A DNA stretch of 64,000 nt from DASXTC01 sp036505635 (GTDB lineage: Bacteria > Acidobacteriota > Polarisedimenticolia > JACPZX01 > DASXTC01). The stretch covers positions 80,378 through 144,377 of the forward strand of contig DASXTC010000025.1 in the NCBI GenBank assembly GCA_036505635.1, given 5' to 3'. Below, piece by piece: positions 51,272 through 60,856 of the stretch (positions are counted from its first letter, which is position 1; each line of letters opens with the position of its first letter). Made by a program: the position numbers and the translations under genes. The notes under the pieces are model-generated. The model was not told the DNA's origin and ran no database searches. It saw only the letters and a program-made list of their open reading frames with translations.

Positions 51272-52849
51272 TCAAGCCCCCTCGCGTCTCACGGTGCCGC
51301 CCACCATGAGGCCTGAGAGCGCCACGAACAGCAGCGCGATGGCGCCCACTTGAAGGCTGAAGTCGATCGATTCGTGAAGAAGGATCGCCAGAATCCCGAT
51401 CGCCATACCGTGGTGGATGGAGACGCTGCTCGACGCGGCCCCCTGCTCCGCCGCCGGCGATCGGAATAGGAAGCGGCGCAGGAAGACCGCAAGACCAGCC
51501 GCGACCACCAGAATTCCCGGGATCCCCATCTCGGCCGCGATCTGCAGGTAATCGTTGTCCGCTTCCCTCCAGACGCTCGCCGTGCCCGGGGGGTAGTAGT
51601 GGATACACGCTTCCGCGAAGGTCCCCAGCCCGGCGCCCGTGACCGGATAATCCCCCACGATCCTCAGCGTGCTGGCCCAGGTGACGAGCCTCGCGGAGAG
51701 CGAGGGCTCCTGCTCGAAGTGGGCCATGCTCTGGAGCCTCGTCGCCATCTGGGTCAGACGCTCCCCGCCCACCCACGCGGAGAAGAGCAGCGCGGCCGCC
51801 ACCGCTCCGGCCGCGACGGACCACTCGAGCCGTCCGACCTGCCGGCGCGCGATCATCACGGCGCCGTATATCAGCGAGGCCGCCGTCAGTGACAGGATGG
51901 CGCCGCGCGATCCGGCCAGAGAGAGGGTCGCCAGCATGACCACCGCGGAGAACCCGCTCAGGACGAGAGGCGAAGCGGCCGGCCGTCCTCGCCGGACGTG
52001 GATCACGAACACCGCCAGCGCCAGCGGGATCGCCATCTCGAGGTAGGCGGCGAAGTGATTGTGGTTGAGGAAGGGACCGAAGGGGGACGCGTCGTCGGGG
52101 ACCGGATAGAACCAGTAGATCCTGCCGTTCCACGCGAGAAGCTGCAGGACACCGAGCACGCTCATCCCGAATCCGGTCAGCGTGACGATCCAGCAGACGC
52201 GCTCCTGCTGAACGGGAGACTGGAGACAGTGGGCCGTCACCACGAAGATCATCAGCAGCGAGACCAGTGTGAGGAGGCGGCCCCAGGTGGCGAAGGGATA
52301 GAGCGACACGGGCCTCGAGGCGGAAAACGACACATCGGCGTCGATGGGGAGATCCCCTTCGACCCCCAGCAGCGCCGGCACGACTTCGGGCTGGGCGCCC
52401 GGGATGAGCCAGGCTTCCGCCGCGGTGAAGTCCGTGGGAAGGCCGTCGGCGTATCCGGGCAGCGCGCGTGAGAAGACCTCCGCGGCGGCGGGCGAGGCGA
52501 GCCGCACGGCGCCGGGCGGAAGGGGGACGAGCTGGAGCAGAACGAGCGCGACGAAGGCAGCGGCCGGGATCCCCAGCCCGGTCCGGATGAAGTGGTATCC
52601 GAGAAGGTTGAAGCTCGTGTCGGCGACGACGAAGGTGCGCGCCGGGCGCGAAGCGGGGCGCGACCAGATCAACCTGCAAAGCCAGAGGCCGAACACCACC
52701 GTGATCCCGGCCTGCGCCAGGCACAGGGCCCACGTCTGGACCGTGCCGAACGCCAGAGGGGTGAAGACGAGCAGGGCGATGATGAGGCCCTCCATCATCA
52801 TGTCGAGCAGGGCCTCGATCGTGGCGCCCGGACGCGGGATCGTCCTCAT
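51272..52849 (-). CDS. O-antigen ligase/Wzy-like polymerase
   Basis: 525 aa, about twelve membrane segments. The long periplasmic loop (about 360-430) holds TWASTLRIVGDYPVTGAGLG and ADNDYLQIAAEMGIPG, the Wzy_C hallmark of O-antigen ligases and exopolysaccharide polymerases. FLNHNHFAAYLEMAIPLAL and GSRGAILSL precede it. Whether it polymerises the repeat unit or ligates the glycan cannot be told from sequence; as the only candidate in the cluster, polymerase is plausible. Confidence 0.88.
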   Translation of the reverse strand: MRTIPRPGATIEALLDMMMEGLIIALLVFTPLAFGTVQTWALCLAQAGITVVFGLWLCRLIWSRPASRPARTFVVADTSFNLLGYHFIRTGLGIPAAAFVALVLLQLVPLPPGAVRLASPAAAEVFSRALPGYADGLPTDFTAAEAWLIPGAQPEVVPALLGVEGDLPIDADVSFSASRPVSLYPFATWGRLLTLVSLLMIFVVTAHCLQSPVQQERVCWIVTLTGFGMSVLGVLQLLAWNGRIYWFYPVPDDASPFGPFLNHNHFAAYLEMAIPLALAVFVIHVRRGRPAASPLVLSGFSAVVMLATLSLAGSRGAILSLTAASLIYGAVMIARRQVGRLEWSVAAGAVAAALLFSAWVGGERLTQMATRLQSMAHFEQEPSLSARLVTWASTLRIVGDYPVTGAGLGTFAEACIHYYPPGTASVWREADNDYLQIAAEMGIPGILVVAAGLAVFLRRFLFRSPAAEQGAASSSVSIHHGMAIGILAILLHESIDFSLQVGAIALLFVALSGLMVGGTVRREGA

Positions 52850-52852
52850 GCC

Positions 52853-53806
52853 TCAGATCTTCTTGCGAAACCAGGCGGCGGTCTGGGCGAGCCCCTCCTG
52901 AAAGCTCACGGCGGGCCGGTACCCGAGTTTCTCACCCGCGGCGGAGATGTCGGCCAGCGAATGCCTCACGTCACCTGCCCTCACGTCGCCGTGCTCCGCC
53001 TGAAGGTTGGTGCCGAAGATGGCGTTCACGGAGGCCACCAGGTCGAGCAGGCTGATGCGCTGGCCGCACGCGATGTTGTACGAGCCCCCGGCCGCTCCGG
53101 CGTCGCAGGTCATCGCGCACAGGTTGGCGTCCACCGCGTTGCTGATGAAGTTGAAGTCTCTCGTCTGTCCGCCGTCGCCGAAGATCACGGGGCGTTCTCC
53201 GCGCGCGATCGCCGTGATGAACTTCGGGATCACGGCCGCGTACTCGGCGGTCGGATCCTGACGGGGCCCGAAGATATTGAAGTACCTCAGGCCGATCGTC
53301 GGCAACCCGTAGAGACGGTGGAAGGCACGGGCGTAGAGCTCGCCGGCGAGCTTCGACACGGCGTATGGGGAGAGAGGATTCGGAGTCATCGTCTCGACCT
53401 TCGGCAGCGTCTCGCTGTCGCCGTACACCGACGAGGACGACGCGTAGATGAACCGCTTGACCCCCTCGTCGCGCGAGGTGATCAGCATGTTGAGCGTGCC
53501 GGTCACGCCCGCCTGGTTGGTCGCCGCCGGGTCGGCCACGGAGCGCGGAACCGAAGGGATCGCGGCCTGATGGAGAACGTACTCGGCGCCGCTCACCGCC
53601 CTTCGCGCGGCGAGCATGTCCGTGATGTCTCCCGGCATCACCTCCAGCCGGCCCCATCGCGGCGACGTAGGGGAGAACTCCAGGTTCTCGCGACGACCCG
53701 TCGAGAAGTCGTCGATGACGCGCACATCGTGTCCTTCCGACAGGAGTCGCTCCACGATGTGCGAACCGATGAAGCCGCCGCCTCCCGTCACAAGGATCAG
53801 GGCCAT
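52853..53806 (-). CDS. UDP-sugar 4-epimerase, SDR family (WbpP/Gne-like)
   Basis: 317 aa. NAD loop GGGGFIGSH (8-16), HQAAIPSVPRSVADP, YASSSSVYGDSETLPK, catalytic Y148-x3-K152 in SPYAVSKLAGE, LRYFNIFGPRQDP. Closest pattern is UDP-N-acetylglucosamine 4-epimerase of the WbpP/TviC group. Four nt after the ligase-like gene start region; part of the nucleotide-sugar block with the two dehydrogenases. Confidence 0.87.
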   Translation of the reverse strand: MALILVTGGGGFIGSHIVERLLSEGHDVRVIDDFSTGRRENLEFSPTSPRWGRLEVMPGDITDMLAARRAVSGAEYVLHQAAIPSVPRSVADPAATNQAGVTGTLNMLITSRDEGVKRFIYASSSSVYGDSETLPKVETMTPNPLSPYAVSKLAGELYARAFHRLYGLPTIGLRYFNIFGPRQDPTAEYAAVIPKFITAIARGERPVIFGDGGQTRDFNFISNAVDANLCAMTCDAGAAGGSYNIACGQRISLLDLVASVNAIFGTNLQAEHGDVRAGDVRHSLADISAAGEKLGYRPAVSFQEGLAQTAAWFRKKI

Positions 53807-53818
53807 GTCGTCGCCTCC

Positions 53819-55135
53819 TCAGGACCGTCCGGCCGCCCCGCGGCCGACGCATCTGTAGGTGAATCCCAGACGCGCCATCTCTCCCGGCTCGTAGACGTTC
53901 CTCAGATCCACGACCGCCGGTGTCCTCATCAGGCCGCGGACTCGCCCGAGATCCAGGGCGCGGAACTGGTTCCACTCCGTCACGAGCACCATGACGTCGG
54001 CCCCCTCCACCGCCGAGTACTCGTCGCCGCAGAGCGTGACGTCGGCGAGGGCGGCGCGCGCGCCCTCCATCGCGATCGGATCGTAGGCGCGGATCCGGCA
54101 CCCAAGCTTCCGAAGCCCCTCGATGATCTTGAGGGCCGGAGACTCACGGAGGTCGTCCGTGTTGGGCTTGAAGGAGAGACCGAGGACCGCCGCCACCTTG
54201 CCGGTGGGCTCCTTCAGGACCTCACGCACCTTCTCGATCATGAGGGCGGGCTGTCCCTCGTTGACCTCGATGACCGCGCTGACCACCTTCATCTCCTGTC
54301 CGGCGTCTCTCGCGATGGCCACGATGGCCGACGTGTCTTTCGGAAAGCACGAGCCCCCGAACCCCGGGCCAGGATGAAGGAACTTGCGCCCGATCCGGTT
54401 GTCGAGCCCCATCCCGAGGGCCACGTCGTGCACGTCGGCGTCCAGCAGCTCGCACAGGCGGGCGATCTCGTTGATGAACGAGATCTTCGTGGCCAGAAAC
54501 GCGTTTGAGGCGTACTTGATCATCTCGGCCGTTACGATATCGGTGACGACGAACGGCGTCTCGATCAGGTAGAGCGGGCGGTAGAGGTCCTTGAGGATCG
54601 CCGTCGCCTGGGAGTCCTCCGTGCCGATCACGACGCGGTTGGGCCTCATGAAGTCCTCCACGGCCGAGCCTTCCCGCAGGAACTCGGGGTTGGAGGCGAC
54701 GGAAAACTGCACGGGCTTCGGGCGGTTCTCCTCGATGATGCGCCGCACCAGGGCGCCCGTGCCCATCGGGACCGTGCTCTTCGTCACGATCACCTTGTAT
54801 TCCGTGAGGCGTCTGCCGATGCTCGCCGCGACCTCCTTCACGAAGGTCAGATCGGCGTTCCCCTCGGCGTCCGAAGGGGTGCCCACCGCAATGAGCACCA
54901 CCAGCGATCGCTGGATGGCCTCGTCCAGGTCGGTCGTGAAGGAGAGACGGCGCTGGCGGACGTTCTTCTCGACCAGCTCTTCGAGGCCAGGTTCGTAGAT
55001 CGGCATGGCCCCCTTGCGCAGCCCGGCGATCCGCGCCTCGTCCTTGTCCATGCAGGTCACGTTGACGCCCAGCTCTGCGAAGCAGACGCCCGTGACCAGT
55101 CCCACGTACCCAGTTCCGATGACCGCGATGTTCAT
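53819..55135 (-). CDS. ugd: UDP-glucose 6-dehydrogenase
   Basis: 438 aa. Oxidises UDP-glucose to UDP-glucuronate, feeding the UDP-xylose synthase (29095) and the 4-epimerase (55837). NIAVIGTGYVGLVTGVCFAE opener (split as GTGYVGLVTG), VGTPSDAEGNADL, NPEFLREGSAVEDF, KYASNAFLATKISFINE, catalytic C263 in GFGGSCFPKD, and GLSFKPNTDDLRESPA. Confidence 0.95.
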   Translation of the reverse strand: MNIAVIGTGYVGLVTGVCFAELGVNVTCMDKDEARIAGLRKGAMPIYEPGLEELVEKNVRQRRLSFTTDLDEAIQRSLVVLIAVGTPSDAEGNADLTFVKEVAASIGRRLTEYKVIVTKSTVPMGTGALVRRIIEENRPKPVQFSVASNPEFLREGSAVEDFMRPNRVVIGTEDSQATAILKDLYRPLYLIETPFVVTDIVTAEMIKYASNAFLATKISFINEIARLCELLDADVHDVALGMGLDNRIGRKFLHPGPGFGGSCFPKDTSAIVAIARDAGQEMKVVSAVIEVNEGQPALMIEKVREVLKEPTGKVAAVLGLSFKPNTDDLRESPALKIIEGLRKLGCRIRAYDPIAMEGARAALADVTLCGDEYSAVEGADVMVLVTEWNQFRALDLGRVRGLMRTPAVVDLRNVYEPGEMARLGFTYRCVGRGAAGRS

Positions 55136-55150
55136 TTGGAGTAATTCCCT

Positions 55151-55840
55151 TCAGTCGATGAACCGGTACTTGATAATCGTGTAGATGGCGCTGATGCCGT
55201 CCTTCCAGCCGATCTTCTTGCCTTCGCTGTAGTCCCTGCCGTGATACGAGATCGGGACCTCGAAGACCCGCCATCCCCGGCGGGCCACCTTCAGAGTGAA
55301 CTCGGGCTCGAAGCCGAACCGGTCCGAACGCAGCGTGAGCCCCTCGAGCACCTCGCGTCTGAAGACCTTGTAGCAGGTCTCCATGTCGGTCAGGTTGAGG
55401 TTCGACATCATGTTCGAGAGCAGAGTCAGGAAGCGGTTGCCCACCATGTGCCAGAAGAGATGCACCCGGTGCGGGCCGCCCAGAAACCGGGAGCCGTAGA
55501 CGACATCGGCGTGCCCGCCGAGGATCGGCGCCAGCAGGGCCGGATACTCATCGGGATTGTACTCCAGGTCAGCATCCTGGATCAGGATGATCTCCCCCGT
55601 GGCGCGGGCGAACCCCGTTCGCAGCGCCGCCCCCTTGCCCCTGTTTACTTCGTGGAAGTCGATGATGACGCCGGGAATTCGGAGGTCCTTCAGCGTCTCG
55701 CGCGTGCCGTCGGTGGAGCAGTCGTCCACGACGATGAGCTCCTTGTCGATCCCCTCGAGGCGGACCGCCATCACCCGGTCGATGATCTCGCGGATGAACC
55801 GCCGCTCGTTGTAGACCGGCACCACCACCGAGATCTTCAC
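55151..55840 (-). CDS. Family 2 glycosyltransferase (polyprenyl-phosphate sugar transferase-like)
   Basis: 229 aa from GTG 55838-55840 (GTGA overlap with the preceding gene); the longer open frame upstream is not protein-like. KISVVVPVYNERRFIREIIDR (split as VVVPVYNERRFI), VVDDCSTDGT, NRGKGAALRTGFARATGEI, IQDADLEYNPDEYP with DAD metal site, and ETCYKVFRREV. Resembles dolichol/undecaprenyl-phosphate mannose or glucose synthases, without membrane anchors. Confidence 0.9.
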   Translation of the reverse strand: MKISVVVPVYNERRFIREIIDRVMAVRLEGIDKELIVVDDCSTDGTRETLKDLRIPGVIIDFHEVNRGKGAALRTGFARATGEIILIQDADLEYNPDEYPALLAPILGGHADVVYGSRFLGGPHRVHLFWHMVGNRFLTLLSNMMSNLNLTDMETCYKVFRREVLEGLTLRSDRFGFEPEFTLKVARRGWRVFEVPISYHGRDYSEGKKIGWKDGISAIYTIIKYRFID

Positions 55841-56805
55841 CCCCCGGCCCTCTCGGTCCTGAGCCAGCTCACGAACCTCCGGATCCCCTCCTCGATCGGA
55901 ACGCGCGGATCGTAGCCGAGCCTCGCGCGGGCGCGAGTCACGTCCGCGCAAGTCATCCTGACGTCCCCCGGCTGTTCGGGAAGAGGCTCGACGATCGCCT
56001 TGCGGGATATCTCCGTCTCGAGGAGCTCGATCAGATAGGCGAGGCTGACGCGCTTGGACTCGCCGAGATTGAACACATCGTAGCCCGACACCCTGTCGAT
56101 CGCCTTGACGATCCCGTCGAGGATGTCCTCGATGTAGGTGTAGTCCCGCTCGGTGCGCCCGTCGCCGAAGCGCTGCAGCGGCCTTCCTTCCATGATCAGC
56201 CGCGCGAACCTGTGGATCGCCATCTCGGGACGCTGGCGCGGCCCGTACACGGTGAAGAACCGGAGGCAGAAGATGTCCATGCCGAAGAGCGCGTGGTAGG
56301 TGTAGCACTGCAGCTCGCCGGCCACCTTCGTGGCGGCGTACGGCGAGACGGGCCTGTCGACCCTCGCGTCCTCGGAGAACGGGACGGCCGTCGAATCGCC
56401 GTAGACAGAGGAGGAGGAGCCGAAGATGAAACGCTTCACGCCGTGCGTGCGGCACGCTTCGAGGAGATTGGCCGTCCCCTTCACGTTGACGTCCTCGTAC
56501 AGGAGCGGGTCGGCGATGGAGGGCCTCACCCCCGCCCGCGCAGCCAGGTGGACGACCGTTCCGATGCCGCCTTGCGTGAAGACCTTCTCCAGCGCGGCCC
56601 GGTCCCTGATGTCCGCCTCCACGAGAGAGAAACGTTCGCCGTGGGGGGGCGAGGACGCCCCGCGCAGGTTTCGCCGCTTGATGGACGGATCGTAGAAGGC
56701 GTCGAAGTTGTCCAGCGCGAGCACCCGGTCGCCCCGCGCGAGGAGCCGCTCGACCAGATGCGACCCGATGAACCCGGCCCCACCCGTCACCAGGATCGCG
56801 CCCAT
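55837..56805 (-). CDS. UDP-glucuronate 4-epimerase-like SDR protein
   Basis: 322 aa. GGAGFIGSH (8-16), DNFDAFYDPSIKRRNL (signature of the UDP-glucuronate 4-epimerase/CapI group), HLAARAGVRPSIADP, SSSSVYGDSTAVPF, catalytic Y156-x3-K160 in SPYAATKVAGE, LRFFTVYGPRQRPEMA. Would yield UDP-galacturonate from the Ugd product. GTGA/ATGA overlaps with neighbours. Confidence 0.88.
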   Translation of the reverse strand: MGAILVTGGAGFIGSHLVERLLARGDRVLALDNFDAFYDPSIKRRNLRGASSPPHGERFSLVEADIRDRAALEKVFTQGGIGTVVHLAARAGVRPSIADPLLYEDVNVKGTANLLEACRTHGVKRFIFGSSSSVYGDSTAVPFSEDARVDRPVSPYAATKVAGELQCYTYHALFGMDIFCLRFFTVYGPRQRPEMAIHRFARLIMEGRPLQRFGDGRTERDYTYIEDILDGIVKAIDRVSGYDVFNLGESKRVSLAYLIELLETEISRKAIVEPLPEQPGDVRMTCADVTRARARLGYDPRVPIEEGIRRFVSWLRTERAGG

Positions 56806-58127
56806 CAGAGCTTCGTCACCTTGCCGCGACCCCTGCGGATGCCCTTTGTCGCGTTGCGGGCATCGACCACGGCGCGGCAGTTGTCCACGATCCTCTGATA
56901 GTCGATCCCCGTGTGATCGGTCACGATCACCGCGCAGTCGTACCTGCGGAGGCGCGCGGGAGCCATCGTCGCCGAGCGCTGCGCGGGGCTCTTCCCCGCC
57001 ACGCCGGCCGGAAGCGCGGGCACGTACGGGTCATGATAATCGACCCGCGCTCCCCTCTCCCGCAGGAGCTTCATGATGTCCAGCGAGGGGGATTCACGGG
57101 TGTCGGACGTGTCCCTCTTGTAGGCCACGCCGAGCACGAGGATCCGGGAGCCCGAGAGGGCCTTCTTCTGGCGGTTGAGCGCGTCCACGACCTTGGAGAG
57201 GACGTGGTGCGGCATGAACCCGTTGATCTCCGCGGCCAGCTCGATGAAGCGGGCCTGGTAGTCCAGAGTCCTGAGCTTCCAGGAGAGGTAGTGCGGATCG
57301 ATCGGGATGCAGTGACCACCCAGCCCCGGACCCGGATAGAACGGCATGAACCCGAACGGCTTGGTGGCCGCGCCGTCGATGACCTCCCACACCTCCAGGC
57401 CGAGCCGGTCGCAGATGAGGGCGATCTCGTTGACGAGCGCGATGTTGACGCTGCGGAAGGTGTTCTCCAGCAGCTTGATCATCTCGGCGGCGCGCGACGA
57501 GGAGACCGGCACCACCCGCTCGACCGCCTGCCCATAGAGGAGCGAGGCGATCTGCGAGCAGGCGGCGGTGATCCCCCCCACCACCTTCGGCGTGTTGCGC
57601 GTCTTCCAGACGCGGTTGCCGGGGTCCACCCTCTCGGGCGAGAAGGCCAGGAAGAAGTCGCGGCCCACCTTCAGCCCCGTCTCGAGAAGACGCGGCAGCA
57701 TGATCTCCTCGGTGGTGCCAGGGTAGGTGGTGCTCTCCAGGATCACCAGCATCCCCTTGTGCAGCCGCTGGGCCACCTCCTCGAGCGCGGACACGATGTA
57801 GGAGATGTCCGGGTCGCGCGTCTTCCGCAACGGCGTCGGCACGCAGATGATGACGCAGTCGATCTTCTTGATGATCTCGAAATCGGTGGTCGCCGAGAGC
57901 CTGCCGTCGCCGACGAACGCGGCCATCTCCTCCCGGGAGACATCCGCGATGTAGGAGCGGCCCGCGTTGACCTCCCTGACCTTGCCGGCGTCCAGATCGA
58001 AGCCGTCCACATGGAAGCCGGCGCGCGCGAACTCCACGGCCAGCGGCAGGCCGACGTAACCCATTCCGATGATCCCGACCCTGGCGGCGCGCTCCCGGAT
58101 CCGGGCCTTCAGCTCCTTTCCGTCCAC
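56805..58127 (-). CDS. UDP-N-acetyl-hexosamine (or hexose) 6-dehydrogenase, WbpA/WecC type
   Basis: 440 aa. GIIGMGYVGLPLAVEFARAG (split as GMGYVGLPLA), CVPTPLRKTRDPD, ESTTYPGTTEE, FSPERVDPGN, KLLENTFRSVNIALVNE, catalytic C273 in GPGLGGHCIPIDP, and GVAYKRDTSDTRESPS. The GGHCIPIDP form separates this group from UDP-glucose dehydrogenase. Starts right after mlaD with one nt in between. Confidence 0.92.
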   Translation of the reverse strand: MDGKELKARIRERAARVGIIGMGYVGLPLAVEFARAGFHVDGFDLDAGKVREVNAGRSYIADVSREEMAAFVGDGRLSATTDFEIIKKIDCVIICVPTPLRKTRDPDISYIVSALEEVAQRLHKGMLVILESTTYPGTTEEIMLPRLLETGLKVGRDFFLAFSPERVDPGNRVWKTRNTPKVVGGITAACSQIASLLYGQAVERVVPVSSSRAAEMIKLLENTFRSVNIALVNEIALICDRLGLEVWEVIDGAATKPFGFMPFYPGPGLGGHCIPIDPHYLSWKLRTLDYQARFIELAAEINGFMPHHVLSKVVDALNRQKKALSGSRILVLGVAYKRDTSDTRESPSLDIMKLLRERGARVDYHDPYVPALPAGVAGKSPAQRSATMAPARLRRYDCAVIVTDHTGIDYQRIVDNCRAVVDARNATKGIRRGRGKVTKL

Positions 58128-59300
58128 TCAATCCCCTCCGTCGGGGCGATTGGGATCCCCGGTTTCGTCCTCCTGCTTTTGCCGGCGGAGCCTCTCCTCC
58201 TCGCCTTTCTTACGGTAGCGTTTGATGAGGCCCCCCACCACCTTGCTGTCCTGCACGCCCCGGACAACGTCCTTGAGGTCCTGATAGAGCTGCGGGTCGT
58301 TGATCGCCGCGCCCAGCGTCCCGTCTCCCTTGTTGAGCTTGTCCGTGATGGCCGCCAGGTCTTCGGCGATCTTCTTTATGTTGCCGAGCACCTCTGAAGC
58401 GTACCTCTCGTCACTGATCAGCCGGCCCAGCGTCCCCTGGCCCTCCTTGAGGTCCTGCGCGAACTCGCGGACGTCGGCCGACGCGCGATGGACGTTATCG
58501 ACGGCCGAGCTCAGTTTGCCATTGGGGTCCAGCATCTCGTCGATAGTGCCCCCTTCGGCCGTGGCCTTTTCGAGCAGGGCCTCGATGCGGTCGAGGGAGC
58601 TCTTCAGCGAGGCGGTCGTCTCGCGGGCGAACTGCTCGTCGGAGAGCATCCGGCCCGCCAGCCCTTTGCCGGCCTTCACGTCCTGCAGGGTGCCCCGTAT
58701 GAGGGCGGCCGACTCGGTGATGTCGGTGAAGGCCTGCTTGCCGAAGTCCGGGTCGAGCAGCATCCGACCCACCACGCCTTCCCTTTTCAGCACCGTCTCG
58801 AGGATGATCCTGATGGAAGCCGAGACGCTCTGGATGTCCCCCGCGAGACCGGCCGAGAGCTCGCCGAGCTGCTCCATGCCGAAGCTCTCCGGTACCGTGA
58901 TGTAGGAGCCGGGCTCGAGGACGGGCAGCGCCGGGTCCCCCTGCGTCAGCTCGATGTACTTCTCTCCCGCCAGCAACGTCAGGATCCGGATCTGCGCGGC
59001 CGTGTCGTTGCGTATCCGGTGCTGGTGCGCCTTGTCGACCGCCAGCTCGATCTCGATGCCCCGCTCGTTGGGATCCTCGGCGAAGTGAATGTCGGTGATC
59101 TGCCCGACCTGGACGCCGGCCAGCCTGACGGGCGATCCGGCCTGGAGGCCGCTGGCGGCCGGGACCTTGATCCGGTAATGGACCTTCCTGACCCAGGCCC
59201 GCTGTTCGCTGCCGATGAAGAAGAGGCCGACCGTGAATATCGAGACCGCGGCCAGCACCAGGGCGCCAACCGCGAGGTCTCGTCCCAGGTTGCGTCTCAT
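58128..59300 (-). CDS. mlaD: MCE-domain lipid-transport protein (MlaD-like)
   Basis: 390 aa. One N-terminal membrane helix (8-30), MCE domain (40-118: VPAASGLQAGSPVRLAGVQVGQI), then a long helical C-terminal region with repeated GKGLAGRMLSDEQFA, GTLGRLISDERYA and GTLGAAINDPQLYQ units, forming an extended tube as in larger MCE proteins. About twice the size of E. coli MlaD (183 aa). With MlaE and MlaF it forms a phospholipid transport complex. Confidence 0.9.
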   Translation of the reverse strand: MRRNLGRDLAVGALVLAAVSIFTVGLFFIGSEQRAWVRKVHYRIKVPAASGLQAGSPVRLAGVQVGQITDIHFAEDPNERGIEIELAVDKAHQHRIRNDTAAQIRILTLLAGEKYIELTQGDPALPVLEPGSYITVPESFGMEQLGELSAGLAGDIQSVSASIRIILETVLKREGVVGRMLLDPDFGKQAFTDITESAALIRGTLQDVKAGKGLAGRMLSDEQFARETTASLKSSLDRIEALLEKATAEGGTIDEMLDPNGKLSSAVDNVHRASADVREFAQDLKEGQGTLGRLISDERYASEVLGNIKKIAEDLAAITDKLNKGDGTLGAAINDPQLYQDLKDVVRGVQDSKVVGGLIKRYRKKGEEERLRRQKQEDETGDPNRPDGGD

Positions 59301-60046
59301 GCCGAGGCCGCCGTCGAGCCTACCCTGAGGAATTCGCGCAGGAGAGGATCGCCCGACCGTTGCGCCTCGTCGACCGAGCCGACGAAGCTCATCCGCCCGT
59401 CATGGAGGAACGCCACACGGTCCCCCACGGTGAACGCGCTCTTTATGTCGTGCGTGACGACGACCGACGTGACGTGCAGCGCCGCCTGGAGGCTGCGGAT
59501 CAGCGTGTTGATCGCCTCGGCCGTGATCGGGTCGAGCCCCGTGGTGGGCTCGTCGTAGAGTATTCCCTCGGGGGAGACCGCGATCGCCCGCGCCAGGGCG
59601 ACCCTCTTCTTCATGCCGCCCGACAGGTCCGAGGGGGACAGGTGCTCCACCTCCTCCAGCTCGACCAGCCCCAGGACCTCGCGCACCCGCTCACCGATCT
59701 GGTCCTCGGTCATGCCGGTGTGCTCGCGCAGCGCGAAGGCGACGTTCTCGAAAACGTCCATCGAATCGAACAGCGCCGATCCCTGGAAGAGCATCCCCAC
59801 CTCCCGCCGGACCGGCATCAGCTCGTCCTCGGATAGCCGGCTGATCTCGGTGCCGTCCACCCAGACCTCACCCGAGTCGGGCTGGTGCAGGCCGATCGCG
59901 TGCCGGATGAGGACCGACTTGCCGGACCCCGAGCCGCCCAGGATGACCATCGTCTCCCCCCTCGAGATCGACAGGTCGACTCCCTTGAGGACCTGCTTGG
60001 CGCCGAAGGATTTCCTGACGTCCTTGAAGACGATGAATTCATGCAC
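59297..60046 (-). CDS. mlaF: ABC ATPase of an Mla lipid transporter (MlaF)
   Basis: 249 aa. Walker A GGSGSGKSVLIRHAIGL, Q-loop MLFQGSALFDSM, signature DLSGGMKKRVALARA, Walker B ILYDEPTTGLDP, and VTHDIKSAF. FDSMDVFENVAFALRE matches the MlaF group. ATGA overlap with mlaD; 9 nt after mlaE. Confidence 0.94.
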   Translation of the reverse strand: MHEFIVFKDVRKSFGAKQVLKGVDLSISRGETMVILGGSGSGKSVLIRHAIGLHQPDSGEVWVDGTEISRLSEDELMPVRREVGMLFQGSALFDSMDVFENVAFALREHTGMTEDQIGERVREVLGLVELEEVEHLSPSDLSGGMKKRVALARAIAVSPEGILYDEPTTGLDPITAEAINTLIRSLQAALHVTSVVVTHDIKSAFTVGDRVAFLHDGRMSFVGSVDEAQRSGDPLLREFLRVGSTAASA

Positions 60047-60055
60047 CGCATGCCC

Positions 60056-60811
60056 TCAGATGAGGAGGAACATCTTCGTCAGAAAGAAGTTCGAGACCAG
60101 GATCATGATCGACGCGACCACGACCGTGCCCGTGGTCGCGCGGCCGACGCCATCGGCCCCTCCCGTGGCGTTGAGCCCGTTGTAGCACCCGATGACCGAG
60201 ATGAAGGCCGCGAAAAAGAACGTTTTGCCCACGCCGCTGAAGATGTCGTCGAACGTCAGCGCCGAGATCACGTGCTGGGTGTAGTAGCCCACCGTCTGAC
60301 TGAGGTCCTTCACGCTGATGATGAGGCCGCCGAAGATACCGATGAAGTCCGCCAATATCGTGAGCAGCGGCAGCATGATCAGCGTCGCGAGCACTTTGGG
60401 CACCACCAGCTTCTGGATCGGGCTGGCGCCCAGCGCGCGGATGGCGTCCACCTGCTCGGTGACCGCCATCGTGCCGATCTCCGCCGTGATCCCGGCCCCG
60501 ACGCGGCCCGCGACGAGCAAAGCGGTCAGCACCGGTCCCAGCTCCCTGACGATCGAGAGGCTCACGGCGTCCGCGATCAGCAGCTTGGCCCCGTACATTC
60601 CCAGCGTATGGGCCGTCTGCAGAGCCAGGACCATTCCGGTGAAGAGCGCCGTGATGATGGTGATCGATAGCGAACGGACGCCCAGGTGGTGGAGCTGTGA
60701 CATCAGCAGGTCGAAGCCGAACGGGCGCCGGAAAGCGAACCGGACTGTCTCACCCGTCAGCAGCGCGACCTTGCCGATGTGCCGGACCGCCGTCAGCAGC
60801 CGCTCGCCCAT
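60056..60811 (-). CDS. mlaE: Permease of an Mla lipid transporter (MlaE)
   Basis: 251 aa, five to six membrane helices. ALQTAHTLGMYGAKLLIADAVSLSIVRELGPVLTALLVAGRVGAGITAEIGTM contains the MlaE/DUF140 core (RELGPVLTALLVAGR; GAGITAEIGTM); EQVDAIRALGASPIQKLVVPK and GLNATGGADGVGRATTGTVV complete it, here cited in parts. First gene of the operon reading toward 38 kb; promoter at 60857-60885. Confidence 0.93.
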   Translation of the reverse strand: MGERLLTAVRHIGKVALLTGETVRFAFRRPFGFDLLMSQLHHLGVRSLSITIITALFTGMVLALQTAHTLGMYGAKLLIADAVSLSIVRELGPVLTALLVAGRVGAGITAEIGTMAVTEQVDAIRALGASPIQKLVVPKVLATLIMLPLLTILADFIGIFGGLIISVKDLSQTVGYYTQHVISALTFDDIFSGVGKTFFFAAFISVIGCYNGLNATGGADGVGRATTGTVVVASIMILVSNFFLTKMFLLI

Positions 60812-60856
60812 TCCCCACGCGGAAGAAGTACCCGGTGTGACCCCGTAAAGCGTTGA

